Source of the DNA: Patagioenas fasciata
Taxonomy: Eukaryota > Chordata > Aves > Columbiformes > Columbidae
DNA: 64,000 nucleotides
Direction of reading: 5' to 3'
Assembly (NCBI RefSeq): GCF_037038585.1
Contig: NC_092520.1
Coordinates: 3,424,501 to 3,488,500, forward strand
The stretch's first letter is position 1; each line of letters begins with the position of its first letter. Shown here piece after piece: positions 23,034-36,560 of the stretch. Made by a program: the position numbers and the translations under genes. Below the pieces are notes generated by a model. The model did not search any database. It saw only the letters and a list, made by a program, of their open reading frames with translations, and was not told the origin of the DNA.

Positions 23034-23070
23034 AAAAAAAAAAAAAACAAAACAAAAAAAAACAAAAAAG
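23034..23070. repeat. A-rich tract in DGAT2 3' UTR
   Basis: A run of A residues broken by single C residues, inside the DGAT2 3' UTR. It could act as an internal oligo(dT) priming site. Confidence 0.85.
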
Positions 23071-24174
23071 TTTTTACTTTGGATAAATCCCATTACAAAA
23101 CTCTTTCTACTCAAAAAAAGAGCACAACTCCCCATTGCTATGAGGATTTGGATGGGATAAATTATTGCCTTTGTAATCTGCTACATAATGCTGTTGGATT
23201 GCCAGCAATGAATTACAAGCATTCCTACAGCTACTGTACTCACCAGCACAAGCTATTTTGGGAGAGTAGGATTCTACTGGTTTTTGATCAAAAACCCAGC
23301 AGTTTGGTTTGACCGAGACAGCAGTATTACAGGCATGTTGCACAAGAGTCATGTTAAGACATGCTTAGATAGCACAAGGGCATTTCTTGCTTTGGAAAAG
23401 CCCCTTCTGAAAGCACAAGCAGGCTGCCAAACCCCCTGGTGCAGCATCTACTGTAGATGGTACAGGAAACCAAAGGATATCGCGAGCCTGGATCTCGTTC
23501 CACACAGCATGATGGATAATTTGGTGGCTGTAATGTCACCGCTTGTATTTTGAATGTCGGTTTAGAAGCGGGTCTGTCCCAGGCGCTGCTTGCACTGAGG
23601 CATTTAGTTGGAAATATGGGATGCCTTCATAATCAGGAAACTCCAAGGACAAGTTCCAGGAGCAATGGGATGGTGCAATCGCGTGGCCCTGGTGTTGCAG
23701 ACCCTTGGGGTAGCCTGTAGGGAGAAATGCAGTTGGGACTATTCATGGAAGTGTTTTGGATCCCAAAAGCATTTGGGGAAAGCTAAGAGTAACTTCTGCC
23801 CAAAGAGATGGCTTTTAAATATTCCGTCCAGTGAATGTAAAGGAGTAACCTTTCCATGCATAGGATCTAAAGTGAGTGGCTTTTAAAGTGTTTATAAAAT
23901 GTTTACATGGGTGTTAACGCTGCTGGTAGTGAGATTCCTTCAGAGTACAAATTGTTTATGTATAAACCTGAAACATTGCACTACTTGCATGTCTGACCTG
24001 CCTTTTCAACAGATCAGTTGAGTGTATTTTGAGCTCCAAAATGTGCCTTTCTTCCACGCAAGAGGACGGTACTTCACATTCCTGGAATCTTGCCTCTAAA
24101 TACAAATGTTCATCTGTCATATTTGATAGACTATTGTATTACAGAGTATCAATTTTTTTGTACAAATTTCTAGA

Positions 24175-24180
24175 AATAAA
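24175..24180 (+). terminator. DGAT2: DGAT2 polyadenylation signal AATAAA
   Basis: A canonical AATAAA is followed from about 24193 by a GT-rich stretch (ggtggttttctgtggtctct) that fits a downstream cleavage-stimulating element. It is the first good hexamer plus GT-rich pair after the DGAT2 stop. Confidence 0.8.
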
Positions 24181-24518
24181 CTTGGGCAAAACCGGTGGTT
24201 TTCTGTGGTCTCTTTGGTGTTGCTGTGGTAGGTGGCTGAGTTTGTTACAGCAGTTCTGTGTGATTTCAGCTGTACCTTGGCTTTTATGGGGAGAAAACTG
24301 GTCTGTCTGTCCAAAAGTGGATCCACATTAATCTGTGTTGTCCCTGCATGGGACACCTATGGTAAGCTAAGCAAATCTTCATGGTTTTAGGTTGGGTTTT
24401 TGGCTGTCAGTGTAAAAGGAGTTATGGCAGCCTACATGTCTGGCCCTCCTTTACTGAGCAAAGAAGTTCATACCCTATTGCTCCTTTCAGGAAATTACTG
24501 TGGGTTTTGGTGCTGCCT

Positions 24519-25490
24519 ATCACAGAATCCCAGAATGTCAGGGGTTGAAGGGCCCTGGAAAGCTCATCCAGTGCAATCCCCCCATGGAGCAGGAACACCC
24601 AGCTGAGGTTCCACAGGAAGGTGTCCAGGCGGGTTTGAATGTCTGCAGAGAAGGAGACTCCACAACCTCCCTGGGCAGCCTGGGCCAGGCTCTGACACCC
24701 TCACCAGGAACAAGTTTCTTCTCAAATTTAAGTGGAACCTCCTGTGTTCCAGTTTGTACCCATTGCCCCTTGTCCTATCATTGGTTGTCACTGAGAAGAG
24801 CCTGGCTCCATCCTCATGACACTCCCCCTTTCCATATTGATCCCCAGGAATGAGTCCCCCCTCAGTCTCCTTTTCTCCAGCTCCAGAGCCCCAGCTCCCT
24901 CAGCCTTTCCTCACACGGGAGATGCTCCACTCCCTTCAGCATCTTGGTGGCTGCGCTGGACTCTCTCCAGCAGTTCCCTGTCCTTCTGGAACTGAGGGGC
25001 CACAACTGGACACAATATTCCAGGGGTGGTCTCCCCAGGGCAGAGCAGAGGGGCAGGAGAACCTCTCTGACCTACTGACCACCCCCTTCTAACCCGCCCC
25101 AGGTACCATTGGCCTTCCTGGCCACAAGGGCCCAGTGCTGGCTCATGCTCACCCTGCTGTCCCCAGCACCCCCAGGTCCCTTTCCCCTACACTGCTCTCC
25201 AACAGCTCCTTCCCCAACTTACACTGGAACCTGGGGTTGTTCCTGCCCAGATCCAAGACTCTACACTTGCCCTTGTTCTAGTTCATTCCATTTCTCCCCG
25301 CCCAACTCTCCAGCCTGTCCAGGTCTCTGATGGCAGCACAGCCTCTGGCGTGTCAGCCACTCCTCCCAGCTTGGTGTCACAAGCAAACTTGCTGACAGTC
25401 ACTCTATTCCCTCATCCAAGTCATTACTGAATATATATTGAATAATACTGATCCCAGGACTGACCCTTGGGGGGCTCCACTAGATACAGG
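24519..25490 (-). mobile_element. CR1 LINE fragment (about 970 bp)
   Basis: Reverse-oriented copy beginning 'atcacagaatcccagaatgt' and running to 'gggctccactagatacagg', the region after RT motif B. It belongs to the subfamily seen again at 31050, 50239, 56529 and 60677. Confidence 0.93.
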
Positions 25491-28400
25491 CCTTGCACAA
25501 AGAGCTGGATTGCATCCCTGATCCCCAGCTGAGGAAATCCTTCCAGCTCCTGTCAGAGTGCCCAGCCTTACGCCACCAGAGGTGCAAAGTGCTCCAGAAA
25601 TAACACACATGGCTGTAAAGTTCATGTGACCCTTTTTAGTAACAACTAAAGGGTTTAACCTGTTGTCTGTTGGGCTGGGTCTGGTCTATGAGCTATGGAA
25701 TTGGTCCATCAATGCTGGCTGTTGCTCATCAAGGTGAAAGCTAAACTTAATCTTCACCCTTTGTAGGCTTGGCCAATGCAGTTTGGAAGCCTCCTGTTCC
25801 ACACAATAAACATTGTGTTATTAACGTCTTTTCACACCTTGTAAAATTGGTTTGGTCCTCATGTTTTCTGCTAGAAAACATAAAGGTTGGGTTTCCAGTG
25901 ACTTGGCTAGAAACCATAACAAAGCAAGCCATGAATGCTCTGCTCTAAGCCCTTGGCAGAAACCCGGGGAACTCAGTTCTTCCAGAGTTTTTTCCAAGCG
26001 ATGCATTCAATTTTCAAGTTCTGTATCAAAGCACAGCTGCTACTTGACAATCCCCCTAGTGCAGAGGAACAGGGGATCTATTCCAAGTTAGGATCCATTC
26101 CTGAAAAAGGCTGCACTAATAAATGTCCTGTAGTTGTCCATACTGCAAGGTGGGACTAGCTCTGATCAAAACTCTTGGCTGTGCTGGAAGTCCCTTTAAG
26201 TAAGGTCTAACATGGGATTGTCACTACATGTTGTTCTTTTCTCCCCGTTTTCCACCAGTCTATAAAAGGCGGATGGTCTTTTGATCTTATCTTGTGCCTA
26301 AGGTACCAGCCAAGGACATCTTAGTTTCATACAAGTTTCAACCACCCTTCTAAGCTGAGCTCATGGACAAATGACTTCTTCCAAGCTGTTTTTTCCTGCA
26401 GTTGGTTTTCCTTTCTTATGCCAACTTTAGGAGTAAGAGCCTTACCTAAAGTTAATCTCTGGCTTGTGAGGTATTTGAGGATTTTGATTGATTTTACAAA
26501 AGACTCGGTAGGGGTGTCCTGGTAATGAAGGTACCGTCCATGCACCTACATTTTCCTATTTAGGTCCTTGCCTATGTACCGTAGAGACTTCTTGGAGAGG
26601 AGCTGACTTTGATGTACACAGCATTCGGAACAGAAGAGATTGCATTGTAAAATAACCTAAACGTTAATAGAAGTTTATAAACTCTGACTTGGCAGTGACC
26701 ACCCTATGAGCTGCAGGGACAGCATCAGGATGTTATCACTATATTTTTGCCTTCTTGTTGTCCAGGCACCTTCCTTTGGCCAAAAAAACAGAGGTAGGCT
26801 CCTGCCCATGATAGACCAGCCCTGGTAAAGCCGTTGTCAGAGTATTTTTTGAGAAATGGGTATCTTTGCTTTTCTGTGGACCTCTCTTGCCTTTAGCTCA
26901 GCAACCTCCCCTTTCTCTGCTATTTATCTTGATATTAAGTGCATTTGCACTTCTCCAGTGCTTTAAGACCTCTCTGCCCTCCTCACATTCCTCATTATAC
27001 CTCCAAGAGTCCTGATAACCCCGTCCCTGCCTCTGCACAGGGCTTTATCAGCACTTTCTAGTTACAGTCATCTTGAACTCTTTTATTTGCCCCTTCCTGA
27101 CAGATGCATCTCTCCTTTCTGACTGGGAATGGGCTCATGAACTTGCTTGTTAAAAAGTGAAGAAGAGTAGCTATTGTGGCTTGCAATGCATTTTTGTACC
27201 TGTTTGTGTCTCCTTGCAAGATTCAAGAAGGGAATTCCCACTGTTCCATCTTCTTTCTCATGCATTTACATAGTTTCCGTCTTATTTTGTCCCCTTTGCC
27301 ACGAATCAGACCCCTCCTTGCAACAAACAGAACCGGAGCAAAAAGGTACATTATTAATTTCGTGGAAAAATCACAGCACTTGAGTGCAATGATTTATTCC
27401 CTCCTCGACTGCCAGCCATAGGGCATTCTGAGCATGTTACATGGATTCACTTCACTTCTTTTTCTCCTATCTGCAAAGCACGGCAGCAACATTTTCTACA
27501 GCACCAGCATTTCCTAAGGTGGGAGGTCAACAGTTTTGCTTTGAGACCCTCGTTAATTCAAGCAGTATGAGCAGTATAGTGCCCTTCGTATTCCATACGC
27601 AGTTTGGATTCAGTCTGGAAGCAGAGCAGGGTCTAATAAAAGAGGTGGAAATAAAGAAGAAGAGAGGACATGCTGCCCTCATGAGGTGCCTGTCTGTAAC
27701 TCCATGATAAAGAAAATAAATACATGTATTTTGGGGAAATGCCAGGTAGCAATGCTGAGAAACCACTAACCCAGAGTGGAATGGCCTTGAATGAGGAGAA
27801 GTCACAGAGCAGAAATAGATGCATTACCCTCTGGATAAATATTTTGTCAGTTTAGCCCCAGCGGCGGTACCACATGGAACAATAAATGAATTTCTGCAGT
27901 GCAAATCCTTCTGAGCTTTGTGTTGTAAAATGACCCTCAAGAAAATGGTGCTATTTGGCAACAGCTCAGTTAAATGAGGTTTTCATCTCTAAAGAAAAAT
28001 CCTGACCATCACAAAAAGGGGCAATTTTCTACCTGCTTCTGCCAGGGGTTCAAGGGACCACCTTCTGCAGCTGGAAGGGTAGGAAGGAAAAAGCCGATGC
28101 AGAGCTCTGCTCTGCTTTGTGGTTATCTTTTCTTCTTCTGGACTGGGGCACTTGAGGATGGGGATATTTTATCAGGTTATAAAAGGCTGTAACAGAAGCC
28201 TGGTGGGAATTCAAACTCCATCCGTGATCATTTATTTTTTCCCTGGTTTTCCCAGAAATGATCCACCCTTGCTGGCTGATCACACATCAGGAGGTTTTCC
28301 CCAAATTGTTCCTGGCTTTGCTCTCTGCTTTCTGTTGTTTTTTGATTGAGGTCACACACAGTGCAGGATGGTCCTCTCATCATGTTTGACTGAGGCAAAT

Positions 28401-28759
28401 ATTAGTCCCTGTGCCAAGTTCTTTTATTCACGTTGTGTGGAGTCCCCAATGCACCCTGATTCTTGGTTTCTCAATACAAGTATTCCTGTCTCATCAACTT
28501 ATCCAAATCAGACATCACAACTGGACTGACATTTATTTCTATTCTCACATTCTGAGAAGATGTGTTTGGGGAAACTAGATCAGATCTCCAAATATTGAGT
28601 TTTCTGACTAGAGTTTACCATAGACACCAACAGCTGTTATCAAGCCAGTTTGCTCTACCATCAAATGAGCTTTTCCACCTCAAGCCCATAATTCCCAAAG
28701 AACATGAAGAGCCATGGACCTTCATCCATCCTGACCATGGGTTTATTCCTGACTAAATG

Positions 28760-29168
28760 AATCATAGAATCATTCTGGTTGTAAAAAACCTTTACCAAGT
28801 CAAATCATTAACCCAATACTGCGAAGCCCACCGCTACCCCATGTCCCTGAGAACCTCATCTCCGTGTCTGTCCAACCCTCCAGGGATGGTGACTCCAGCA
28901 CTGCCCTGGGCAGCCTGTTCCAATGCCCCACAGCCCTTGGGGGAAGAAATTGTTCCCCACATCCAACCTCAACCTCCCCTGGTGCAACTTGAGGCCGTTT
29001 CCTCTGCTCCTGGCGCTTGTTCCCGGGGAGCAGAGCCCGATCCCCCTGGCTCCAAGCTCCTTTCAGGCAGTTCAGAGATCAGAAGGTCTCCCCTCAGCTC
29101 CTGTTCTCCAGCTGAACCCCCCAGGTCCCTCAGCCTCTCCTATCACACTTGTGCTCCAGACCCTGGGC
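28760..29168 (-). mobile_element. CR1 LINE fragment, diverged subfamily
   Basis: Reverse-oriented copy ('aatcatagaatcattctggt', 'gggcagcctgttccaatgcc', 'gcaacttgaggccgtttcct'). Same subfamily type as 17208 and, inverted, 29943. Confidence 0.9.
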
Positions 29169-29942
29169 TACCAAATGTCTTAAGACACGTCTTGTTCAAT
29201 TAATAACAAGTGCATTAGGAAGTACCATGTAGCTCTCCCATATGACATGTTGGAGGTAGTGGTGGGCAGATATCTCATCAAATAGGTTGTACAGCAACAG
29301 CAACCATAATTCCCATCCATTCTCCCTTCTTGTCACATCAGAAGGCCTGAACGTCACCTCCACCACATTCTTTCTAAGTGAATGTACAGGTTTCATTAGT
29401 GAAGGGTCAGTCAAAATATGATGACCTTAAAATTATACCTAAACACCAAGAAAATCTTGATAGTTTGATATAATGGCACTGTATTTTCCTGGAGGTGCTT
29501 GTAGCTGATAAGAGTACAAGATTTCAGTGCAAATGCTGTCCTGGGGAGGTTTCACAGCCAGTGGGCTTCCAGTCAATGTGGATATTGATTTTTTTTTTAA
29601 TCTTTATGTATGCTCAGCTTTCTTACTCATTAACGGATCATCCTGCAGAGACTTTCGATTCAAAGGACCTTAAAAACCTCTAGAAAGATTTGCTTTGCCC
29701 ACTGGTGAAAGGCAACCACCTCTGTGGTGGAAAGCACAACCATTACACATCAGATGAAGCGGGGAAATCAAAATACCACAGTTGCAAGATGAAAATGGAG
29801 GTGCAGTAAAGGGAGGGATTTTAATTCAACAGAATTCAGAGCTAAATTTCCTTCAGAGGTTTCTGGCAATGTGGCAGGGGACATTTCATGATCATAACTA
29901 TATAGGAGTTTAGGGGTTTTGCATCTTTTTGCACCCATTGTA

Positions 29943-30239
29943 GCACAGAGGCTGTTGGTCTCTTCTCCCAAGTAGGAAGCCATAGGATGAGAGGAAATGG
30001 CCTGAAGTTGCGCCAGGGAAGGCTGAGGTTGGATTTTGGGAGCAATTTCTTCCCCAAAGGGCTGTGGGGCATTGGAACAGGCTGCCCAGGGCAGTGCTGG
30101 AGTCACCATCCCTGGAGGGGTTGAATAGACATAGAGATGAGGTTCTCAGGGACGTGAGTTAGTGCCCAAGTTGGGTTGACAGTTGGACTCAATGATCTTA
30201 AAGATCTCTTCCAACCAAATGATTCTATAATTCTATGAT
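29943..30239 (+). mobile_element. CR1 LINE 3' fragment, diverged subfamily
   Basis: It starts 'gcacagaggctgttggtctc' and ends 'gattctataattctatgatc'. It is inverted relative to the 28760 copy, about 775 bp away, so the two could pair. Confidence 0.9.
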
Positions 30240-30804
30240 CTTACTTGGAAGTCCTTGCAGCCACTTGCAGACCTAGTGGTAAACCACCAGCTTTTGGCCT
30301 TCCTATGGTGTACACTGAAATAAAAAATACCAAACATCTCCTGGTTGATTTACATGGGCTTTCAATGTAGTCTCCAGTGTGAGCCAGTGACTGGTGATGA
30401 CCACTTTGAGGTAGGTGGGTGTGATGGATTCCATGTGCTAAAAGGTCACGAGCTGCTTTGGCCTGTACAGATTCAGTGTCTCGTGAGCAAGCAGAAAGCA
30501 GTACCTAATTTAATTCCTCTGACAAAGGTGCATCAATGGCTGATTTGAGGTTGTATTATAGAATTACTTTCAGAGTAAATATGTTGCTTGTTGTCAGTTC
30601 CTTCTCCAGAGCAATCTCTTGTCTTTCTTTGAAGCCATATACACCAAAACTTCATATTAAAGAATAATGATCTCAAGGGAAAATAGCAGTTCAGTTATTT
30701 CTGTGCCATACACTTAGGCTATCTGGGACTAACACTTCAGCTCAATGCATGATCCTGTAACAGTTTTTCTAATTTCTTTTCCAACTGCCATAATGAAAAA
30801 AACA

Positions 30805-30853
30805 AGCAAGCAACCAACCAACCAACCAAACCAACCCAAACCAACCAAACAAC
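30805..30853. repeat. (CCAA)n-type simple repeat
   Basis: Imperfect CAAC/CCAA tetranucleotide repeat of about 49 bp. Confidence 0.85.
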
Positions 30854-31049
30854 AAAGAAGATACAGACATTTTTTCATCAGTCCAAGAACCAACATTGAC
30901 AGCAGACCGAGTGTGTATGCTAGGACAGGGAATTTCAGAGATGTCCTATTTTCATCAGCACACCCCTAGGCTAGGCGCAAGAGAGATCAGCACTGTGGTA
31001 CATAAGCTAAAACCTGTAACATTTATATCTGTTGTAACCCCAAAGCAGT

Positions 31050-31673
31050 GAGTGGCCAGGAAGGCCAATGGTACCTGGGGTGGGTTAGAAGGGGGTGGTC
31101 AGTAGGTCAGAGAGGTTCTCCTGCCCCTCTGCTCTGCCCTGGGGAGACCACCCCTGGAATATTGTGTCCAGTTGTGGCCCCTCAGTTCCAGAAGGACAGG
31201 GAACTGCTGCAGAGAGTCCAGCGCAGCCACCAAGATGCTGAAGGGAGTGGAGCATCTCCCGTGTGAGGAAAGGCTGAGGGAGCTGGGGCTCTGGAGCTGG
31301 AGAACAGGAGACTGAGGGGTGACTCATTCATATTTACAGATATATAAAGGGTGAGTGTCAGGAGGATGGAGCCAGGCTCTTCTCGGTGACAACCAATGAT
31401 AGGACAAGGGGTAATGGGTACAAATTGCAACATAAGAGGTTCCACTTAAATATGAGAAGAAACTTGTTTGGGGTGATGGTGGCAGAGCCTGGCCCAGGCT
31501 GCCCAGGGAGGTTGTGGAGTCTCCTTCCCTGCAGACATTCAAACCCACCTGGACACCTTCCTGTGGAACCTCAGCTGGGTGCTCCTGCTCCATGGGGGGA
31601 TTGCACTGGATGAGCTTTCCAGGTCCCTTCCAACCCCTGACATTCTGGGATTCTGTGTTTCTGTGATTCTGTG
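31050..31673 (+). mobile_element. CR1 LINE 3' fragment
   Basis: It starts 'agtggccaggaaggccaatg' and ends with an octamer-like tail 'ttctgtgtttctgtgattct'. Same subfamily as 24519 but on the opposite strand. Confidence 0.93.
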
Positions 31674-32330
31674 AGTACTGATATGCCTTTCTCCTATAAC
31701 CAGCCGAAAACTCTGGGAAAAAAATCTTGGAAAATAATATGCCTTATCCCAAGCTGATTAATCCTCCATTTTTCTTTTTTTCCCTGCACTGCCTTTTTGT
31801 TCATTTTTTATATGGTTAAATAAATCAGTTCAACTGCCCCTGTTCACTTACAAAGAACATGCAGCAATCATGTGTATTTGTAGATACAGCACATTTCGTG
31901 ACTGAGTGTTTTGCTTTTTATCTGATCCAAAATAACATTTTCCCAACTATTGTTAACAGCAATTCAGAGGGTAAAACAGCACCTTGCCAAGCCTTATTAA
32001 GCAGGATGCAAGCGCTCCCTCACTTGAAGCTCATAAATAGCCCCCAAAAAGCCAAAACCTCCCATGTTTAGTGCAGACGTGTCCCTGAATAAGCACAACG
32101 GGGGTCTCATGGCTTTAATCCCAAATTCCATTTCCAGGAGGTCGTTTTAAAACATCTTCATCCCAAACTCTCTAGGCCTGATTCTACCTCATTTGTGAAA
32201 CCTGGGAAGGTCACAGCGCAACTACAAGTGGCAGCAATTCTTTTTCACCGCACTCAAAACATCAAGAAACGCCTCATGTTGTTTCCAAATCTTTTTGTGA
32301 GGTTCTTTGGGCATTTATAGAACTTGTTAG

Positions 32331-32364
32331 ACTTTTTTTTTTTTTAATCATTATTTTTTTTTCT
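32331..32364. repeat. T-rich simple tract
   Basis: Two poly(T) runs separated by a short 'aatcatta' interruption. Confidence 0.7.
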
Positions 32365-33679
32365 AGTAAAAGCTTTTCTTTATGGCCATAGCAATGAGGT
32401 AATAACATCCTTCTGAAGGCAGTTTTTACCACCCCCTGCTGCTTGACCCTCCTCTGGCTCCTTTGGGCAATAAGCTTTTGTTTGGATTTTTCAACAAGCT
32501 AATTCAGCTTCTAAACTAATTGGCAACTCTCTCATAGGAGTAAACATGCCAAAATACCTTTTCCAAACAACAAAACAAAATCAAGTTGACGTATTCAGGT
32601 TACGCCTTAACCGGTGGGTGAGATTCCTGTAGCAAGACTGAGCGCAATATCCCCCAAATTTGCCAAATCTTAAATCCACGCGTCCATCGTTCCCTGAAAA
32701 CAAAGCAAATAGCAACAGATTTTAAAGGTAGCAAGGGAAAAAACTGAATTCACTGTTAAAAAACTTTCTAGTTAAGAAGGTTGGAACAGATAATTCCATC
32801 ACAGGTTGGTGAAATAAAGTATCCCAAGGCTAATTAGGGTGCAACTACTGCTGTGGTATTAGTCAGTGAAACGAGTGAAGTCATGATGTCTTGGACATTT
32901 GATGAACCTCATCACAAGCCAGCATGACTTGGTGGCTTGATGAGTCATCAACTTGATCAAAAACTTGATCAAAAACCCACCAAAAATGCTTAATCTGTCG
33001 ACTTCAGTAGGTTTGAGCTCAGCCTATCTTGGTCGGATGACTTCAGTCTGCCAACATGTTCCTCAAGCTACCCAGAAAAAACAGCAAAACAAACAACACC
33101 CTTTCCCCCAAACCACAGCATTTTAGTGAATTGAAGGCTTCAAAGGAATAATACACACGTGGTTTTAAAGCAATATGGTTTAAAGCAATGTGTTTTCCCA
33201 GAAATTAGGTTTGTTTTATGGGCTGTTGCTACGTATTTTGCAATTGTGCCGTGAAGGCTCTGACAGGGGAAAAGCTCAGGTGCCAAATGCTAAAGTCCAC
33301 AGAGCAAAAAGACACTCGGTGCATAAAGAAATGACCAAAATTACCAACTTCTTGTACAACCGAGTCAGAATGGGAATAAGGCTGGTTTGTAAAGGTTGAT
33401 GTAGGGATCACCTTGTTCTGAGATAGCGCTGTTGCTCTCCTTCATGAGTCTATCTCATTTAAAATTTATTTTTTCAATATTTCATTTAAAATGTATATTT
33501 CAAATAAATATTTGAGTCTTGAGAATTATGTTTTTCTGTTAAAATAATAGCTATTTTAACCACAAGTTTGATAATAGATATTCTAAGCATCACTTGCAAT
33601 CCAAAGCACCAGGAAGGCCCTTCCATGTCCTCCATGGAAATTGTCTCTAATGGTTGTGAGCTGACTTGAAGATGTCAGT

Positions 33680-34366
33680 CAGGCAGAAAGGGACCTGGGG
33701 GTACTGATGGACAGGAAACTCAACAGGAGCCAACAGTGTGCGCAGGTAGCCAAGAAGGCCAATGGTGTCCTGTCCTGTATCCAAACCAGCGTGGTCAGCA
33801 GGACAAGGGCAGTGATCCTTCCCCTGTACTCTGCATTGGGGAGGCCACACCTGGAGTATTGTGTTCAGTTCTGGGCCCCTCAGGTCAGGAAAGAGATTGA
33901 AGTGCTGGAGCGGGTCCAGAGAAGAGCAACAAGACTGGGGAAGGGACTTGAACACAAGCCCTATGGGGAGAGGCTGAGGGAGCTGGGCTTGTTCAGTCTG
34001 GAGAAGAGGAGGCTTAGAGCTGAGCTCAGCATTCTCTAGAACGACCTGAAGGGCAGTTCTAGCCAGGGGGGATTGGGCTCTTCTCCCAGGCAGTCAGCAA
34101 TAGGACAAGGGGGCATGGGCTTCAACTCTGCCAGGGGAAATTGAGGGTGGAGATGAGAAAGCAATTCTGTGCAGAGAGAGTGGTCAGCATTGGAATGGCT
34201 GCCCAGGGAGGTGCTGGACTCACCGGCCCTGGAGGTTTTGAAACTGAGATTGGCCATGGCACTTAGTGCCATGATCTGGTCAATGGACTGGAGTTGGACC
34301 AAGGGTTGGACGTGATGATCTCTGAGGGCTTTTCCAACAGTTGATTCTGTAATTCTGTGATTCTGT
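33680..34366 (+). mobile_element. CR1 LINE 3' fragment (about 690 bp), young-looking
   Basis: It starts 'tcaggcagaaagggacctgg' and ends 'gtaattctgtgattctg'. From about 33950 it is nearly identical by eye to the copy at 51924-52336, which suggests a recently active subfamily. Confidence 0.93.
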
Positions 34367-35718
34367 CTTCTACTCAATGGGGATCTTTACTCTGCGTATA
34401 ATGTGACCAATACAGCTTGATGGTGTGTTAAAAATACAACAAAATCTCTCTTTCTGAGGAAGGGTTTATGTATATTGGGACCTTCAGGAAACTTGATTAA
34501 TTAATTAAATCAATTTTTTAAAATTATGCAGCAATAGTGAAGTGTAAACACTGGCCAATTTACTTGCAGATTAATAAACTCCACTTGGAGTTTACTGTGG
34601 TATAACTTGAGCACAGGTTTTTAGCATTTTTCTGAATATCTTCGTGTAGACCTGCACGTTTATAGTACCAGCTTATCTCTTAATGTTTCTTCAGCTGGTG
34701 CTCAACAGGTGTATATTGCTTTTAATTCAAAGCCAAGGGCCTTTATAACAAAAAGATGTGACCTTTATTATGCTTTTCACTATCAGCCTCTGATATATTG
34801 CACAGGGATGACCAAAAAGTCTTAAGTAGCTGCTCAGAAACACCTTAAACAGAAAAGGATCCAGGTTTAGCACCCATAAACCCAGTCTCTCCTGTCAGTC
34901 TCTGTTGCTTGAGCTTCATCCCTATAATGGCAAACCTAAACAAGCTCTTTTAACCAAACATCTGCAGCTGTAAATTGCGTTATTTAATAGGCATTCAGTG
35001 GCAAAACTTAAGCTTTTCCCTCTTCTTTAAATAGCTCAAAACCATGAAGTGTTTTGCTCGGCACTTGGAATCCTTTCATCCATCCCTGAAGCATGTTTGC
35101 TCATTTGAGTGACTTTGCAATGATCTCATACCCCAATAAGAAGCATATTTGACCCGATCTATGGCAGAAATAGGAATTACTGTTAGCCACGGGGTCATTG
35201 CTTCCTTTCCCAAAGATTCTAGCATGCCAAAACTTGCAATAAACTCTATTAAATAATCTCAGCAGTGTCTCTCCATGTGTCATTTGAAAGAACACTACCC
35301 CACGGGTCTCAAATTCAGTGCAAGGAAGCGAAAAGAAGAGTGACACAGCAGTGCTTAAAGAAATGGCACTTGAGTTTTCAAATGGCATTTCTGACAATTC
35401 TTGAGTGCTATTTCAAGCAGCTTTCTCTAGAGGGTTTTCAAAAAGATGCTTTATTCTTCAAGACTGTTTACCGCACTTTGTTAAAATTGCATTTTGAAAT
35501 TCTGTTAGTAATAATTTAAATGATTTTTCTGGCTCTACATTCCACAAAAGAATGTCCAGAAGAACCTACTTCTGGCTTTCCATAAGGTCAAAGTGAGGAG
35601 CTGCTGGTTTGAGTTTGGACCACATGTGAACACAAGACATGCTCAGGTTGCTCAAAGAATGTTTTTGAAAAACTTTTTCCCTGTTTGCCAATTGGATTCA
35701 CGTGAAGAAAACTGAAGA

Positions 35719-36560
35719 TCATAGAATCACAAAATCACAGAAAGGTTTGGGTCAGAAAAGACCTTAAAGATCATCTAGTCCAGGGACATCTTCACCAGCT
35801 CAGGTTGCTCAGAGCCCCGTCCAGCCTGGCCTGGGATGTCTCCAGGGATGGTTCAGCCACCACCTCTCTGCCCAACCTGGGCCAGGCTCTCACCACCCTC
35901 AGTGTCAAACATTTCTTCCTCATGTCTGGCCTGAATCTCCCCTCTTTTCATTTAAAACCATCACCCCTAGTCCTGTCGCAACAGGCCCTGCTCAAAAGTC
36001 TGCCCCCATCTTTCTTCTCGGACCCTTTTAAGCACTGAAAGGCCGCACTAAGGTCTCCCTGGAGCTTCTCTTCTCCAGCTGAACACCCCAACTCTCTCAG
36101 CCTGTCCTCCCAGCAGAGCTGTTCCAGCCTCGCATCATTCCTGGGGCTCCTCTGGCCCCTCTCCAGCAGGTCCATGTGTGTCCTGTGCTGAGGACCCAGA
36201 GCTGGACCAGCACTGCAGGGGGGTCTCACCAGAGCGGAGCAGAGGGGCAGAATCCCCTCCCTCCACCTGCTGCTCACGCTGCTGGGGATGCAGCCCAGGA
36301 CACGGGTGGATTTCTGGGCTGCAAGCGCACGTTGCCGGCTCATGGCCAATCTTTCACCCCCAGCACCCCCAAGTCCTTCTCCTGGGGGCTGCTCTCAATA
36401 CACTGATCCCCAACCTCGATTTGTGCTTGGGATTGCTCTGACCCACATGCAGGACCTTGCCCTTGGCCTTGTTGAACTTCACGAGGTTCCCACAAGCCCA
36501 CAACTCCAGTCGTTCAAGCTCTCTCTGGATGGATCCCATCCCATAGAGCATCACTCACAC
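35719..36560 (-). mobile_element. CR1 LINE fragment (about 840 bp)
   Basis: Reverse-oriented copy beginning 'tcatagaatcacaaaatcac' and running through 'catcttcaccagctcaggtt' and 'ccagctgaacaccccaactc' to about 36560. Same subfamily as 13203, 14100 and 62538. Confidence 0.92.

Larger units (their letters stand above)
22893..24200 (+). other. DGAT2: DGAT2 3' UTR
   Basis: About 1.3 kb of non-coding sequence runs from the stop codon to a canonical AATAAA. It is free of CR1. Near its start is an A-rich tract broken by single C residues (23034-23070). The cleavage site is inferred to lie 10-30 nt past the AATAAA. Confidence 0.8.

Noticed and set aside
22642-23160. 172-codon forward frame overlapping DGAT2 exon 8
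   Set aside because: Wrong frame over exon 8; the correct frame gives the conserved DGAT2 C-terminus.
24564-24853. Recurrent small frames such as [16 protein letters not shown] and its reverse-strand partners at several places
   Set aside because: They are CR1 3'-end sequence, present at 24.5, 31.4, 50.3, 56.6 and 60.8 kb; not separate genes.
26261-26268. TATAAAAG in the intergenic region, a possible promoter
   Set aside because: No coding frame, CCAAT/GC context or splice-supported exon follows, and no LTR termini with target duplication could be found around it.
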